A DNA stretch of 64,000 bases from Streptomyces sp. NBC_00659 (lineage in GTDB: Bacteria; Actinomycetota; Actinomycetes; Streptomycetales; Streptomycetaceae): contig NZ_CP109031.1 of the NCBI RefSeq assembly GCF_036226925.1, positions 9,300,001-9,364,000 on the forward strand, written 5' to 3'. The notes under the pieces were generated by a model. That model saw only the letters and a list, made by a program, of their open reading frames with translations, made no database searches and was not told where the DNA came from. Positions 1 to 7,313 of the stretch are shown here, piece by piece. Every line of letters starts with the position of its first letter. Within the stretch, counting starts at the first letter, position 1. Position numbers and translations under genes: made by a program.

Positions 1-2
1 CG

Positions 3-1208
3 CGGCGCGCCGGGGCGCCGGACCATCCGCTGGACGCGGAACTGTTCGGCTGGCTGCGGTCCCTCTCCCCGCGCCGCGCCCGGGCCCTCGCAGATGGGGC
101 GGCCGGCGCGGCCACCCGGACGCTGCCCGAGGACTTCGGTGTGTTCTCCGGGGCGCACAGCGCGTTCGGGCACGGCGGCGAGGTGCTGGCCATCGCGCAC
201 GTGACGGACGACCCGGACGAGCAGTCGCGCGAGGTGATCGAGACCCTTGAGCCGGAGTCCGGCACGCGGACGGTGCTCCACCGCGGCCCCGTGTGCCACA
301 CGTCGCTCGCCGTCCTGGGCCCCGGGGACGTGGTCGCGCTGCGCCGCAGCGAGGGGTACGCGGCCCGGGCGGAACTGGTCCGGCACACGTCGTTCGAGAC
401 GCGGGTGCTGGCGCAGAGCCGCACGTTGACCGGGGCGCACCTGGCGGCCACGGCGTACGGATGCGTGGTCTCGCTGCCCCTCACGTCGCATGTCCTGGTC
501 CTGAAGACGACCGGGGAGCTGCGCCAGGTCGACCTCGGGCAGTGGGCGCTGAGCACCGGAGGTCCGATGGCGGTGACCCCCAGGGGCGACCGCATGGTGC
601 TGTGCGACGGCTACCGCCTGATCGCCGTCCACGCCGCACTCGGCCACGCGCTGGACGCGGCCCCTGTACCGGCGGAGCACGCGCCGGTACGGGAGCTGGT
701 CTTCGCCGGGGAGGACGCGCTCGTGACGGCGGGGCGGCACGGCGGGCTGGTGCTGTGGCGGCTGGACGCCGACGGGATGCGGCCGGTGGCGTCCCGCGAC
801 ACCCCGATGCTGTCGCAGCTGTGCGCGGTCCCGGCCTGGGACGTGGTCGGCGGTCACGCCGGCTCCGAGGGCCGGGTCCGCTTCTTCGACCCGTGGCGGG
901 GTCTCGCCCCGGTCGACGCCCCGCCCGCGATCGTCGGCTCCGCCCGTCGCCTGCGCGCGGTGCTGGCGGCGCCGGGCGGACGTCACGTCATCTACTCCGG
1001 GCAGCTCGACGTGGACGCGCCGCCGCGGCGCCGCTCCTTCGCGTTCGTGACCAGGGTGCACGATCTGCACCATCCCGGTTCGCTGTTGCGGCGGTCGCCG
1101 GCCGGTTTGGGCGACGCCGAGCGCGCGGCTTTGGCGCGGGCTGACGGGGATAGTCCGGGCGTGCGCGACCTGTTGCGCCTCGCGCACGTGATGGCCACCC
1201 GCCTCTGA
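3..1208 (+). CDS. Beta-propeller (WD40/PQQ-like) protein, 5' end outside window
   Basis: The reading frame is open from the first bases, so the gene starts left of the window. A GTG at 141 is possible, but the coding-like sequence upstream (Arg/Ala-rich, no stop) argues against it. The visible protein of about 400 residues consists of short beta-rich blocks with phrases such as LVTAGRHGGLVLWRL and GGHAGSEGRVRFFDP, typical of WD40-like repeats closing on a Trp/Phe strand. No signal peptide or membrane segment can be judged because the N-terminus is missing. In Streptomyces such propellers often sit at the C-terminus of large regulatory or NTPase proteins, so this may be the tail of a bigger protein. 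The fold is a family-level inference; function is unknown. Confidence 0.6.
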   Translation, partial: RRAGAPDHPLDAELFGWLRSLSPRRARALADGAAGAATRTLPEDFGVFSGAHSAFGHGGEVLAIAHVTDDPDEQSREVIETLEPESGTRTVLHRGPVCHTSLAVLGPGDVVALRRSEGYAARAELVRHTSFETRVLAQSRTLTGAHLAATAYGCVVSLPLTSHVLVLKTTGELRQVDLGQWALSTGGPMAVTPRGDRMVLCDGYRLIAVHAALGHALDAAPVPAEHAPVRELVFAGEDALVTAGRHGGLVLWRLDADGMRPVASRDTPMLSQLCAVPAWDVVGGHAGSEGRVRFFDPWRGLAPVDAPPAIVGSARRLRAVLAAPGGRHVIYSGQLDVDAPPRRRSFAFVTRVHDLHHPGSLLRRSPAGLGDAERAALARADGDSPGVRDLLRLAHVMATRL

Positions 1209-1451
1209 CGACCCAGGGAGCGTGAGCGTCGAGAGTGCGTACGGGTGACCCGGGCCCGAGGACGGCGGGAGGGGTGCCCCGGTCCGGCCCTCCGGTTGGC
1301 GTGTCCGGTGCTCGGTGCCACCGCGCTCGTCCTGAAATCGCTCCTCGTGCGGGTGGCAAGGCCGACATTCGGTGGCTGTGAACGACGTGTTGTCCTGACC
1401 CGCAACACCTAGGCTGTGGCACCTGTGACAGGCGTGGCGCGCATCAGAGTC

Positions 1452-2135
1452 TCAACGCTGCAACGCGGACCTGATCAGCCTCGCGACCGCCGAGAGGGAG
1501 TAGGACTGGTCGGAATAGTCGTAGTTCCTTAGCCCCTTGCTGCCGATATTCAGATACAGCCCGGCCTGGTTGACATCGAGAGGACCGTTCAGGTGGCCGA
1601 ACTTGTCATTAACGACGAACGGGTACCGGGCGAACAGGTTCGCGATCATCGTCTCGTGGGTCGAGGAGATCTTGAACCGGGGGTCGAGGAGTGAGTCCAC
1701 CTCCACTTGGAAGAACCGCACTCCGGCCTCGACGAGGCGGTCCAGGTGAGCCGTTCTGTGCACCAGGGACACCTCGTCCTTCAACAGGAAGAATCCGTTG
1801 GCGATGCCCGGCACGCCGACCCTTCGCACCAGCGCAAGCTGCGCCTCGAATGCCCCGCTCTTCTCCGGATCGCGTGGTGTGAACTCGTAGTAGTTCGGCC
1901 TTAGCGAGGCGATGAGGTCTGGCAGGTCCTTGTCGCACACTTCCGCTGACTCATCGATGGCAAGAGCGATGCTCGCGGAAGTTGCGCGTTTGATCTCCTC
2001 GTACTGCTCCCTCGCCACGGTGCGTCTGCCGTGCTGCTCGGCATCGCCGAGGCAGACACCGACGATATCGACACCGCCCACCCACTCGGCTTCGCGCGTG
2101 CTACAAACCTGATTGACCTTGATCACGTTGATCAA
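1452..2135 (-). CDS. TIM-barrel-like protein resembling phosphoribosylanthranilate isomerase (TrpF)
   Basis: A 227-residue protein. The N-terminus reads IKVNQVCSTREAEWVGG, followed by VDIVGVCLGD and GRRTV. This matches the layout of TrpF (KICG-x-TR-x-ED, then GAD-x-VGFVF and SRR-x-V), but the TrpF catalytic Cys in KICG is not conserved in place. Later segments (GIANGFFLL, VEAGVRFFQVEVD) fit alternating beta/alpha units. Length is close to TrpF (about 205). The assumed start is a TTG at 2135 only three bases from an IS remnant, so the original N-terminus or promoter may have been replaced by the insertion. It is probably not a functional TrpF; a related phosphate-binding barrel or a paralogue is more likely. 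Confidence 0.5.
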   Translation of the reverse strand: MINVIKVNQVCSTREAEWVGGVDIVGVCLGDAEQHGRRTVAREQYEEIKRATSASIALAIDESAEVCDKDLPDLIASLRPNYYEFTPRDPEKSGAFEAQLALVRRVGVPGIANGFFLLKDEVSLVHRTAHLDRLVEAGVRFFQVEVDSLLDPRFKISSTHETMIANLFARYPFVVNDKFGHLNGPLDVNQAGLYLNIGSKGLRNYDYSDQSYSLSAVARLIRSALQR

Positions 2136-2137
2136 TC

Positions 2138-2537
2138 ATGTTTCCCGCGACCCGTACGGTCAAGCGGCGGCCCATCGACGCCGACACCCGGCTGATCGTC
2201 GTGGTCGGCCGGCCGCTCGCCGGGAACCGCAACGACTGCAAGGCATGGGAGGAGTCCGGCGCCAAGGCCGCCGTGGGCAACACCGTCACGATCGCCGACG
2301 GCGGCTACCGGGCACCGGGCTCGTCATCCCGCACCGCCGACAGCGCGGCCAGAGCGAACTCCGGCCTGGAAGGAGGAGCGCAACAAGTCCCACAAGAAGG
2401 TCCGGGCCCGCGTCGAGCACGTCTTCGCGCGTATGAAGACATGGAAGATCCTCCGCGACTGCCGCCTCAAAGGCGACGGCGTCCACCACGCCATGCCCGG
2501 CATCGCCCGGATGCACAACCTCGCTCTCGCCGGATAG
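2138..2537 (+). pseudogene. IS5-family transposase (DDE_Tnp_4 type), C-terminal remnant with two frameshifts
   Basis: Read across three frames the region restores the end of an IS5-type transposase. It starts with RLIVVVGRPLAGNRNDCKAW and VTIADGGY (second catalytic Asp), continues after a frame change with TGLVIPHRRQRGQSEL, and after another with KEERNKSHKKVRARVEHVFA (third catalytic Glu) and ends LHNLALAG-like before TAG at 2535. The N-terminal half, including the first Asp, is missing. It abuts the start of the TrpF-like gene, so it was probably the agent of that junction. Confidence 0.8.
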
Positions 2538-2587
2538 GCAAGCGGGCCGCACGGCGGCCCACCATGCCCGAGGCGACTTCAAGATCT

Positions 2588-2725
2588 TTACGGGACAGCC
2601 TTTACCCAACGCCGTTTCACGATATGGAAGCCGCGAACTCCGGGGTTTCTGTCGACGACTTCGACTTTGATTCCGAGGCGGTCGCCGTGCTCTGCGACGG
2701 CGTTCTTGAAGCCGGTGCCAACCCG
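2588..2725 (-). pseudogene. Fragment of a second IS5-type transposase
   Basis: On the minus strand a short piece reads AVAEHGDRLGIKVEVVDRNP, then GVRGFHIVKRRWV. This aligns with the region just before the catalytic Glu of the intact IS5 transposase at 5915-6784 (LVEHAATLGIDMEIVQRMPG, then TRGFTPLPKRWTVERTYGW). The fragment stops right before the expected VER motif. It belongs to a different, more diverged element than the copies further right. Confidence 0.6.
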
Positions 2726-2732
2726 GCTCTTG

Positions 2733-2887
2733 GAGGCGGTCGGGTATGTCTTCTTGTATCGAGCCCCTGAGCGGCCCGAGCAGAACGTGCCGCAGCACTT
2801 CCACCTCGACTTCGGTGCGCCGAACCTGGACGAGGCCGAGGAGAAGGCTCTCGCGCTCGGCGCGACCAAGGTCGCGGTTCAGCTCAG
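2733..2887 (+). pseudogene. VOC/glyoxalase-superfamily fragment
   Basis: A stretch of about 50 codons reads VFLYRAPERP, then FHLDFGAPNLDEAEEKALAL and GATKVAVQ. This matches the second half of bacterial Glyoxalase_6-type VOC proteins (hydrophobic strand with metal-ligand-like HLD, then a helix that counts residues to a -LGAT turn). It is cut on the left by a transposase fragment and on the right by the end of an IS at about 2885. No start codon or complete VOC fold remains. Confidence 0.5.
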
Positions 2888-3110
2888 TGAGCCTTTTCCA
2901 ACCTGGGCGGTGGAGCGCCGAGGTGGGCTGAGGGACGGTGATCGGACGTGAAGAAGCTCCTGGTAGACGGGTTCTCGACCAACATCACCCGTGTCTGCCA
3001 GGAGCTTCGCGTGCTTGTCTACCCGTCCTCGATTGATCTCTCCAACCGCACCTTGCGGTTCCTGGCCGGGCGACGGAAGGCCAGGTGGCAGCAGATCGGG
3101 CGATGTTGCA
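2885..3110 (+). mobile_element. 5' end of a DDE_Tnp_4-type IS (same family as 8608-9506), truncated
   Basis: The terminal sequence GTGAGCCTTTTCCAACCTG (from 2888) matches the ends of the complete element at 8608-9506. It is followed by the conserved hairpin and a GTG start at 3011 whose product begins VLVYPSSIDLSNRTLRFLAG, parallel to VLVYPAGLDLSSSNLRFLSG of the intact copy. Homology fades after about 30 codons, where unrelated DNA carrying the end of the next gene begins. Confidence 0.75.
2953..3008 (+). repeat. Hairpin upstream of IS transposase start (copy 1)
   Basis: Perfect 11-bp arms GAAGCTCCTGG (2953-2963) and CCAGGAGCTTC (2998-3008), extendable with a bulge through TAGAC/GTCTG. The GTG start of the transposase follows three bases after the right arm. 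The same structure occurs at 4222-4273 and 9391-9443. Confidence 0.75.
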
Positions 3111-3131
3111 GCCCCATCCCGCACCATCTGT

Positions 3132-3785
3132 TCACGACCACCGAGCAAATTCGACGTCGAGGCGTGTGTCGGTGCGCACCCAGACTTCGCCCCCGGCTGC
3201 CTCGGCCGGGGCGTCGACTCGTTCGATACCGAGGAACTCGATCAATCTGAGCAGTTCGGCTCGTTCGGCTCGGTCGTCGTCGACACCATGCGAGTCGAAG
3301 AACACATAGAACTGGTCGCTCGGGTCCACGCAGCCCGAATCTCCCCAGATCCGAGCGACTTCTTCGATCGCCGCTGCTTCCGTCGTGATCGTGGCGGCGT
3401 GGGCGGCACCGCGAGTCTCCGGTGACGCGTCGAGGTCGGTGAGGTCGGCGAACCACTGGCCGAAGTGGTCGAGGCCAGCATATCCGTTCTCGAAGAACAG
3501 CATCGCGCTCGGAAGGTAGCGATTGGCCCTGTCGACCCGGAGGTATTCCGACCGAGGTGGGTCCGCATCTTTGATCCGGGAGATCACACCTTGCCCGGGC
3601 ATGAGTACCAAACTCTGCCCCGACGGTTCATCATTGATGGTGTAGGTGTCAGAATCTCGACCACGGAAGAACGCAGAGAACGCTACGTAGGCTTCCTGAG
3701 GGTCGCCCACGGAGACCTGTTGGTCGTTGCCATCACCGACAGCGAAGACGAACTGTTTCGGTCCGGGGTTGTAGGGGCGAGCCAT
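3132..3785 (-). CDS. Hypothetical protein, 217 aa
   Basis: An ATG start at 3785 opens a soluble acidic protein (for example DQFYVFFDSHGVDDDRAERA, and FGQWFADLTDLDASPETRG). No signal peptide, membrane segment or motif I recognise. Aromatic-rich strands near the N-terminus (YVAFSAFFRG, DTYTIND) suggest an alpha/beta fold. Base composition is less extreme than the neighbouring IS remnants and codon use looks normal, so I treat it as a real gene. Its last codons lie next to the truncated IS on the left, so the C-terminus may have been altered. Function unknown; genes of this look are often strain-specific in Streptomyces. Confidence 0.6.
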   Translation of the reverse strand: MARPYNPGPKQFVFAVGDGNDQQVSVGDPQEAYVAFSAFFRGRDSDTYTINDEPSGQSLVLMPGQGVISRIKDADPPRSEYLRVDRANRYLPSAMLFFENGYAGLDHFGQWFADLTDLDASPETRGAAHAATITTEAAAIEEVARIWGDSGCVDPSDQFYVFFDSHGVDDDRAERAELLRLIEFLGIERVDAPAEAAGGEVWVRTDTRLDVEFARWS

Positions 3786-3830
3786 GTGCGTCCTTCGTTC
3801 ACGTGTGATAGCTCCACCAGCGTAGTCGAA

Positions 3831-4055
3831 TCAGAGCGGACGGACCTGCCGTTCATCGCCGACGAACAGCCAGGAGAGCTGGCAGATCGGCCTGCCCCCG
3901 CGCCCCGTCAGGCCCGCCTCGTAGGCGGCGATGGCAGCCTCCACCCGGTTGCGTACGCCGAGTCTGCCGAGGGAGGCGCTGACGTGGGCCTTCACCGTGT
4001 CCTCGACCAGGTGCAGCCGCGTCCCGATCTCGGCGTTGGAGAGCTCTCCTCACTC
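3831..4055 (-). pseudogene. LuxR/NarL-type HTH fragment (response-regulator C-terminus)
   Basis: Reading the minus strand gives LSNAEIGTRLHLVEDTVKAH, then VSASLGRLGVRNRVEAAIAA. This is the four-helix GerE/LuxR DNA-binding domain of NarL-type response regulators, followed by a short tail and a TGA at 3831-3833. The receiver domain and the first HTH residues are missing at about 4055, where unrelated sequence and then an IS end (4161) begin. It cannot act as a phosphorylation-controlled regulator. Confidence 0.75.
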
Positions 4056-4221
4056 CCCGCCGCTCAACGAGCCGCCATTCACCGGCAGGCGCCGGCCTCG
4101 GGTCTCCGTTCTGGTCGCGGTTCTGGTCGCACTGGAGGGCCTCGGGCAGGGCCTTGGAGACACAAGCCGTTTCCAACCTGATGGGTGGTTGGACGGGCGG
4201 CCTCGGCAGCGGGCGGGAAGA

Positions 4222-4273
4222 AAGCTCCTGGTAGACGGGTTCACGACCAAGATCACCAGTCCGCCAGGAGCTT
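4222..4273 (+). repeat. Hairpin upstream of IS transposase start (copy 2)
   Basis: Arms AAGCTCCTGG (4222-4231) and CCAGGAGCTT (4264-4273), perfect 10 bp. The GTG start lies at 4278. Same position relative to the IS end and start codon as copies 1 and 3. Confidence 0.75.
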
Positions 4274-4277
4274 CCGC

Positions 4278-4875
4278 GTGCTTGTCTATCCGTCCGGCAT
4301 CGATCTGTCCAGCCGCATCCTGCGGCATCTCTCCGGTCTCCTCGCAGGTCACCGCCGTCATATCGGCTCCCGGTGGCGTCGCCTGACGTGTGGTCGGCAC
4401 GCCCTGCTCGTCCTGGCCCACCTTCGCTGCGGCGACACCTACGCTCCCCTCGCAGCAGGATTCCGTGTCGGGATCGCGACGGTCTATCGGTACGTACGCG
4501 AGGCCGTCGGCCTTCTGGCCGCTCTCGCGCCCACGCTGGAACAGGCCATGACGACCGTGCGGAAGAAGGCGTACGTGATCCTCGACGGCACCGTGCTGCC
4601 GATCGACCGCATCGCCGCCGACCAGCCGTACTACTCGGGGAAGAAGAAGCACCACGGGATGAACGTGCAGGTCCTCGCGGATCCAGCCGGCCGTCTGATC
4701 TGGGCCTCGGACGCGTTACCCGGGGCCGTGCACGATCTGACCGCGGCCCGGACCCACGGCATTCCCGCCGCTCTCGCCGCCGACGACGTCAAGTGCTGGG
4801 CGGACAAGGCGTATCAGGGCGCAGGCCATGCTGTCCGCGTCCCGTTCCGGGGCAAGGGTCTGCGCGGCTGGCGTC
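4278..4875 (+). pseudogene. Truncated IS transposase (HTH + partial DDE)
   Basis: About 199 codons of a 254-residue transposase remain. An N-terminal HTH_Tnp_4-like helix pair (ALLVLAHLRCGDTYAPLAAG) is followed by the DDE_Tnp_4 core. The third catalytic residue is missing because another IS joins at 4876. Translation would read on into that IS and stop at 4911-4913. Compared with the intact paralogue at 8623-9387 the sequences are clearly homologous but diverged, so this is not a recent duplicate. Confidence 0.85.
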
Positions 4876-5229
4876 AGAGGTCGTTTTCTCCCAATGTTTT
4901 ATCCCGGAATTAGTGTTTGATTCGTTGATGTCGGGTCGCGCCAGGAGATGGCGTTCTCGCCGGTGAGGCGGCGGGCCATGAGGTCGGTCATGGCGAGGTG
5001 GATCATGGCTTCGGAGCGGGCGGGCAGGGTCTCGTAGTCGCGGGCCAGGCGGCGGTGGAACATCAGCCACCCATAGGTGCGTTCCACGGTCCAGCGCTTG
5101 GGCAGCGGGGCGAAACCCCTGGCCCCGGGGGTGCGTTGGATGATTTCCATGTCGATGCCGAGTGCGGTGGCGTGTTCGACGAGGTGCCGGCGGTAGCCGC
5201 CGTCGACCCAGGCCTTGCGGATCGTGGAG
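4876..5229 (-). pseudogene. IS5-family transposase, C-terminal third only (copy of 5891-7018 element)
   Basis: This stretch is nearly identical to 5892-6243, including the terminal repeat (AGAGGTCGTTTTCTCCC here) and the C-terminal transposase codons WVDGGYRRHLVEHA, VERTYGWLMFHRRLARDYET and the end ISWRDPTS. Identity to the complete copy stops abruptly at 5229, inside the codons before WVDGGY. The first two thirds of the transposase and the other terminus are gone, together with most of the toxin gene that once preceded the Imm10 gene. Confidence 0.85.
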
Positions 5230-5304
5230 CAGAATGCTGCACAGGAACTGGGAGTGATATTCGTGCACAAGCAAGGTGGCGAAGAATGGAGCTGGGGTGG
5301 ATGA
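5230..5304 (+). pseudogene. C-terminal tail of a lost polymorphic toxin
   Basis: Immediately after the IS homology ends, 24 sense codons in one frame read QNAAQELGVIFVHKQGGEEW, then SWGG and TGA at 5302-5304. The TGA overlaps the ATG of the Imm10 gene (ATGA at 5301-5304). A downstream immunity gene translationally coupled to the toxin's last codons is the standard arrangement of polymorphic toxin modules. The rest of the toxin is missing, so its activity cannot be named. Confidence 0.55.
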
Positions 5305-5726
5305 CTAGTATTTCCCCATTTTGGGAAATCGTGACGCTGACGGTCCGGGAAGAAGTGCCCGGGGTGACTTTGTCCGTCTTTATCGGCGATGGAGACGATG
5401 CGGCGGAGAATGGTTACTACTTTGACTTCCATCGCTTCCTGGAGGAGCAACCGGATGAGCAGAACGTCAGAAATGGCACAGATAGTTACTGTGTCACGAA
5501 TGAGAGTGGAGGCGTTCACTATGGCGGCCTCAAGAGGGTGTCTCTACTGCCCGGTCTCCTGACTCTAAGCTTCGGTGACGAAGCCGTTGAGGCTCTTGGG
5601 CTGCCCTCCAACGTAATTCCCTTGGAGATTGCGCCTGAGGTTGATCTACTCGAGTTGCGCTCCGAACTCCAGCGGGTCCTCACTTATGGAAATCCCCAAA
5701 AGTTGCCAAGGCTGAATCTGGAGTGA
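5301..5726 (+). CDS. Imm10-family immunity protein (orphan)
   Basis: A 141-residue soluble protein. The middle carries NGTDSYCVTNESGGVHYGGL and LTLSFGDEAVEALGLPSNV, which match the conserved block of the Imm10 family (a YC..N/D pattern, then HYGG and a strand ending in the helix EALGLP). Family knowledge: Imm10 proteins neutralise the C-terminal toxin domain of contact-dependent or secreted polymorphic toxins encoded just upstream. The start at 5301 has GGAG nine bases upstream and overlaps the preceding stop; an in-frame ATG at 5286 is an alternative. The cognate toxin is destroyed, so this is an orphan that may still protect against kin toxins. Confidence 0.75.
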   Translation: MTSISPFWEIVTLTVREEVPGVTLSVFIGDGDDAAENGYYFDFHRFLEEQPDEQNVRNGTDSYCVTNESGGVHYGGLKRVSLLPGLLTLSFGDEAVEALGLPSNVIPLEIAPEVDLLELRSELQRVLTYGNPQKLPRLNLE

Positions 5727-5845
5727 TCGGCTATCAGGGCGAGGGGGCGCATAAGATCTCCCTCGCTCTGGCCGCAGCTGCCCTGGGAAATCGCTTTATC
5801 TCGGTGTTTTATACCAGGATCAGCGCTTAACCTCGATCTTTCTTG

Positions 5846-5874
5846 ACGGTCCGCCGACGGAGTCGGCGGACCGT
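5846..5874 (+). terminator. Strong stem-loop terminator after the Imm10 gene
   Basis: A perfect 13-bp stem ACGGTCCGCCGAC (5846-5858) / GTCGGCGGACCGT (5862-5874) with a 3-base loop, followed by TTCGCTTTC. It lies between the Imm10 gene and the IS at 5891, and could serve both directions. Confidence 0.75.
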
Positions 5875-5890
5875 TTCGCTTTCGGTGGCC

Positions 5891-7018
5891 GAGAGGTCGT
5901 TTTCTTCCGATGTTTTATCCCGGAATTGGTGTTTGATCCGTTGATGTCGGGTCGCGCCAGGAGATGGCGTTCTCGCCGGTGAGGCGGCGGGCCATGAGGT
6001 CGGTCATGGCGAGGTGGATCATGGCTTCGGAGCGGGCGGGCAGGGTCTCGTAGTCGCGGGCCAGGCGGCGGTGGAACATCAGCCACCCGTAGGTGCGTTC
6101 CACGGTCCAGCGCTTGGGCAGTGGGGTGAAACCCCTGGTCCCGGGCATGCGTTGGACGATTTCCATGTCGATGCCGAGGGTGGCGGCGTGTTCGACGAGG
6201 TGCCGGCGGTAGCCGCCGTCGACCCAGACCTTGCGAACCGTGGAGTGGGTGGCGGCCACGTGGTCGATCAGCTGGGTGCCGGCGACGGAGTCCTGGACAC
6301 TGGCCGCGGTGACCAGGACCGCGAGCAGGAGGCCGAGGGTGTCGGTCACGATGTTCCGCTTCCTGCCGACGATCTTCTTCCCGGCGTCGATGCCCTGGCC
6401 GGAGAGGGGGACGTTGGTGGAGGTCTTGACGCTCTGCGCGTCGATCACGCAGGCCGACGGGCTCGCGTTCCGGCCCTCCTTCTGTCGCACCAGCTCCCTG
6501 AGCAGGCCGTTGAGCTGGTCGAACACCCCGCCCTTCTCCCATTTCGCGAAGTAGCCGTAGACCGTCTCCCAGGGCGGGAAGTCGTGCGGGAGGTAGCGCC
6601 ACTGCACCCCGGTCCGGTCCACGTAGAGAATCGCGTTCATGATCTCGCGCAGGTCGTGCCCGGGCGGGCGCCCGATGTTCAGGGCGTGACGGCGCCGCTC
6701 GGCCCGCCAGGCGGACAGCACCGGCTCGACCAGTGCCCAGCGGGCATCGGACAGATCACTCGGATAGGGGCGACGCTCCGTCATGACCTGGACGTACCGC
6801 CAGGACGCGAGTGCGCCCAGGCGCAAAGACGGGGCGGACGGAAGCCCGGCCGGATTCCAGAGCGTTTTGGGATGAGACAGGCGCAAGCCGACCCCTGCCC
6901 CAACCGTCACCCCACCCGACCATCAAGCCTCGACCGCACCGATCGCCTCACCAACACAGCAGTCTCACGAGACAAAAGCTGGAAGATAGCGACGTGTCCT
7001 GGGAGAAAACGACCTCTC
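5891..7018 (-). mobile_element. Complete IS5-family insertion sequence
   Basis: The termini GAGAGGTCGTTTTCTTCC (5891-5908) and GGGAGAAAACGACCTCTC (7001-7018) are inverted repeats matching at 17 of 18 positions. A single intact transposase gene (5915-6784) fills most of the 1.13 kb. A truncated copy lies at 4876-5229 and a MITE-like derivative abuts it at 7019. I see no clear short target duplication because both sides are occupied by other IS ends. Confidence 0.85.
5915..6784 (-). CDS. IS5-family transposase (DUF4096 + DDE), 289 aa
   Basis: The start chosen is ATG at 6784, giving MTERRPYPSDLSDARWALVE, the canonical N-terminus of this group. The frame is open further upstream, but that sequence lies in the IS end region. 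An N-terminal DUF4096-like domain (GVQWRYLPHDFPPWETVYGY) is followed by the DDE catalytic domain: CVIDAQSVKTS (first Asp), VWVDGGYRR (second Asp) and WTVERTYGWLMFHRRLARDY (Glu). All catalytic residues are present and the frame is intact, so the element may still be active. The nearly identical truncated copy at 4876-5229 shows it has moved within this region. Confidence 0.9.
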   Translation of the reverse strand: MTERRPYPSDLSDARWALVEPVLSAWRAERRRHALNIGRPPGHDLREIMNAILYVDRTGVQWRYLPHDFPPWETVYGYFAKWEKGGVFDQLNGLLRELVRQKEGRNASPSACVIDAQSVKTSTNVPLSGQGIDAGKKIVGRKRNIVTDTLGLLLAVLVTAASVQDSVAGTQLIDHVAATHSTVRKVWVDGGYRRHLVEHAATLGIDMEIVQRMPGTRGFTPLPKRWTVERTYGWLMFHRRLARDYETLPARSEAMIHLAMTDLMARRLTGENAISWRDPTSTDQTPIPG

Positions 7019-7285
7019 AGAGGTCGTTTTCATCGGCAGAGTCTGTTTGATCCCAACATGCCGCTGTAACGAAACTCGGCTCTTGAGGCGCTGGTGTTCC
7101 TTGCGGTCGGTGCGGCGGAGTGGACGACCGTATCGCCTGTCTCATCCCGGCAAGCCTGTCTCATTCCAAAGAATAGCTATATCAGCGGTTCCCCTCGTCG
7201 TGCCGCATGCGGAACCGACACGTAAGAGGCGCGAGTGCAGTTCCGAGGTGCATGTGGTGGCGCAAATTAGATGAAAACGACCTCT
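7019..7285. mobile_element. MITE-like non-autonomous element, 267 bp
   Basis: Perfect 16-bp inverted repeats AGAGGTCGTTTTCATC (7019-7034) and GATGAAAACGACCTCT (7270-7285) enclose about 235 bp without a plausible gene. The outer 12-13 bases equal the ends of the adjacent IS5 element, so it could be moved by that transposase. Its left repeat and the right repeat of the IS share a centre at 7018 and make a 25-bp palindrome (7006-7030). Confidence 0.7.
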
Positions 7286-7307
7286 CAGTGAGCGTTTTCC
7301 AACCTCA
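7286..7307. repeat. Isolated end of the DDE_Tnp_4-type IS
   Basis: CAGTGAGCGTTTTCCAACCT matches the terminal repeats at 2886, 4161, 8608 and 9506, but no transposase of that family follows; the M20 pseudogene begins at once. It is probably the scar of a deleted element. Confidence 0.5.
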
Positions 7308-7313
7308 GATTGG

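Larger units (their letters stand above)
4161..4875 (+). mobile_element. DDE_Tnp_4-type IS, 3' part lost to a second IS insertion
   Basis: The left terminus reads AGCCGTTTCCAACCTGA at about 4163. The conserved hairpin (4222-4273) and a GTG start at 4278 follow. The transposase begins VLVYPSGIDLSSRILRHLSG and includes the HTH (GVGIATVYRYV-like FRVGIATVYRYVREA), the first Asp (VILDGTVLPIDR) and the second (CWADKAYQGAG). It breaks off at 4875, where the end of a different IS begins (AGAGGTCGTTTTCTCCC, from 4876). The catalytic Glu region is absent, so the element is dead. Confidence 0.85.
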
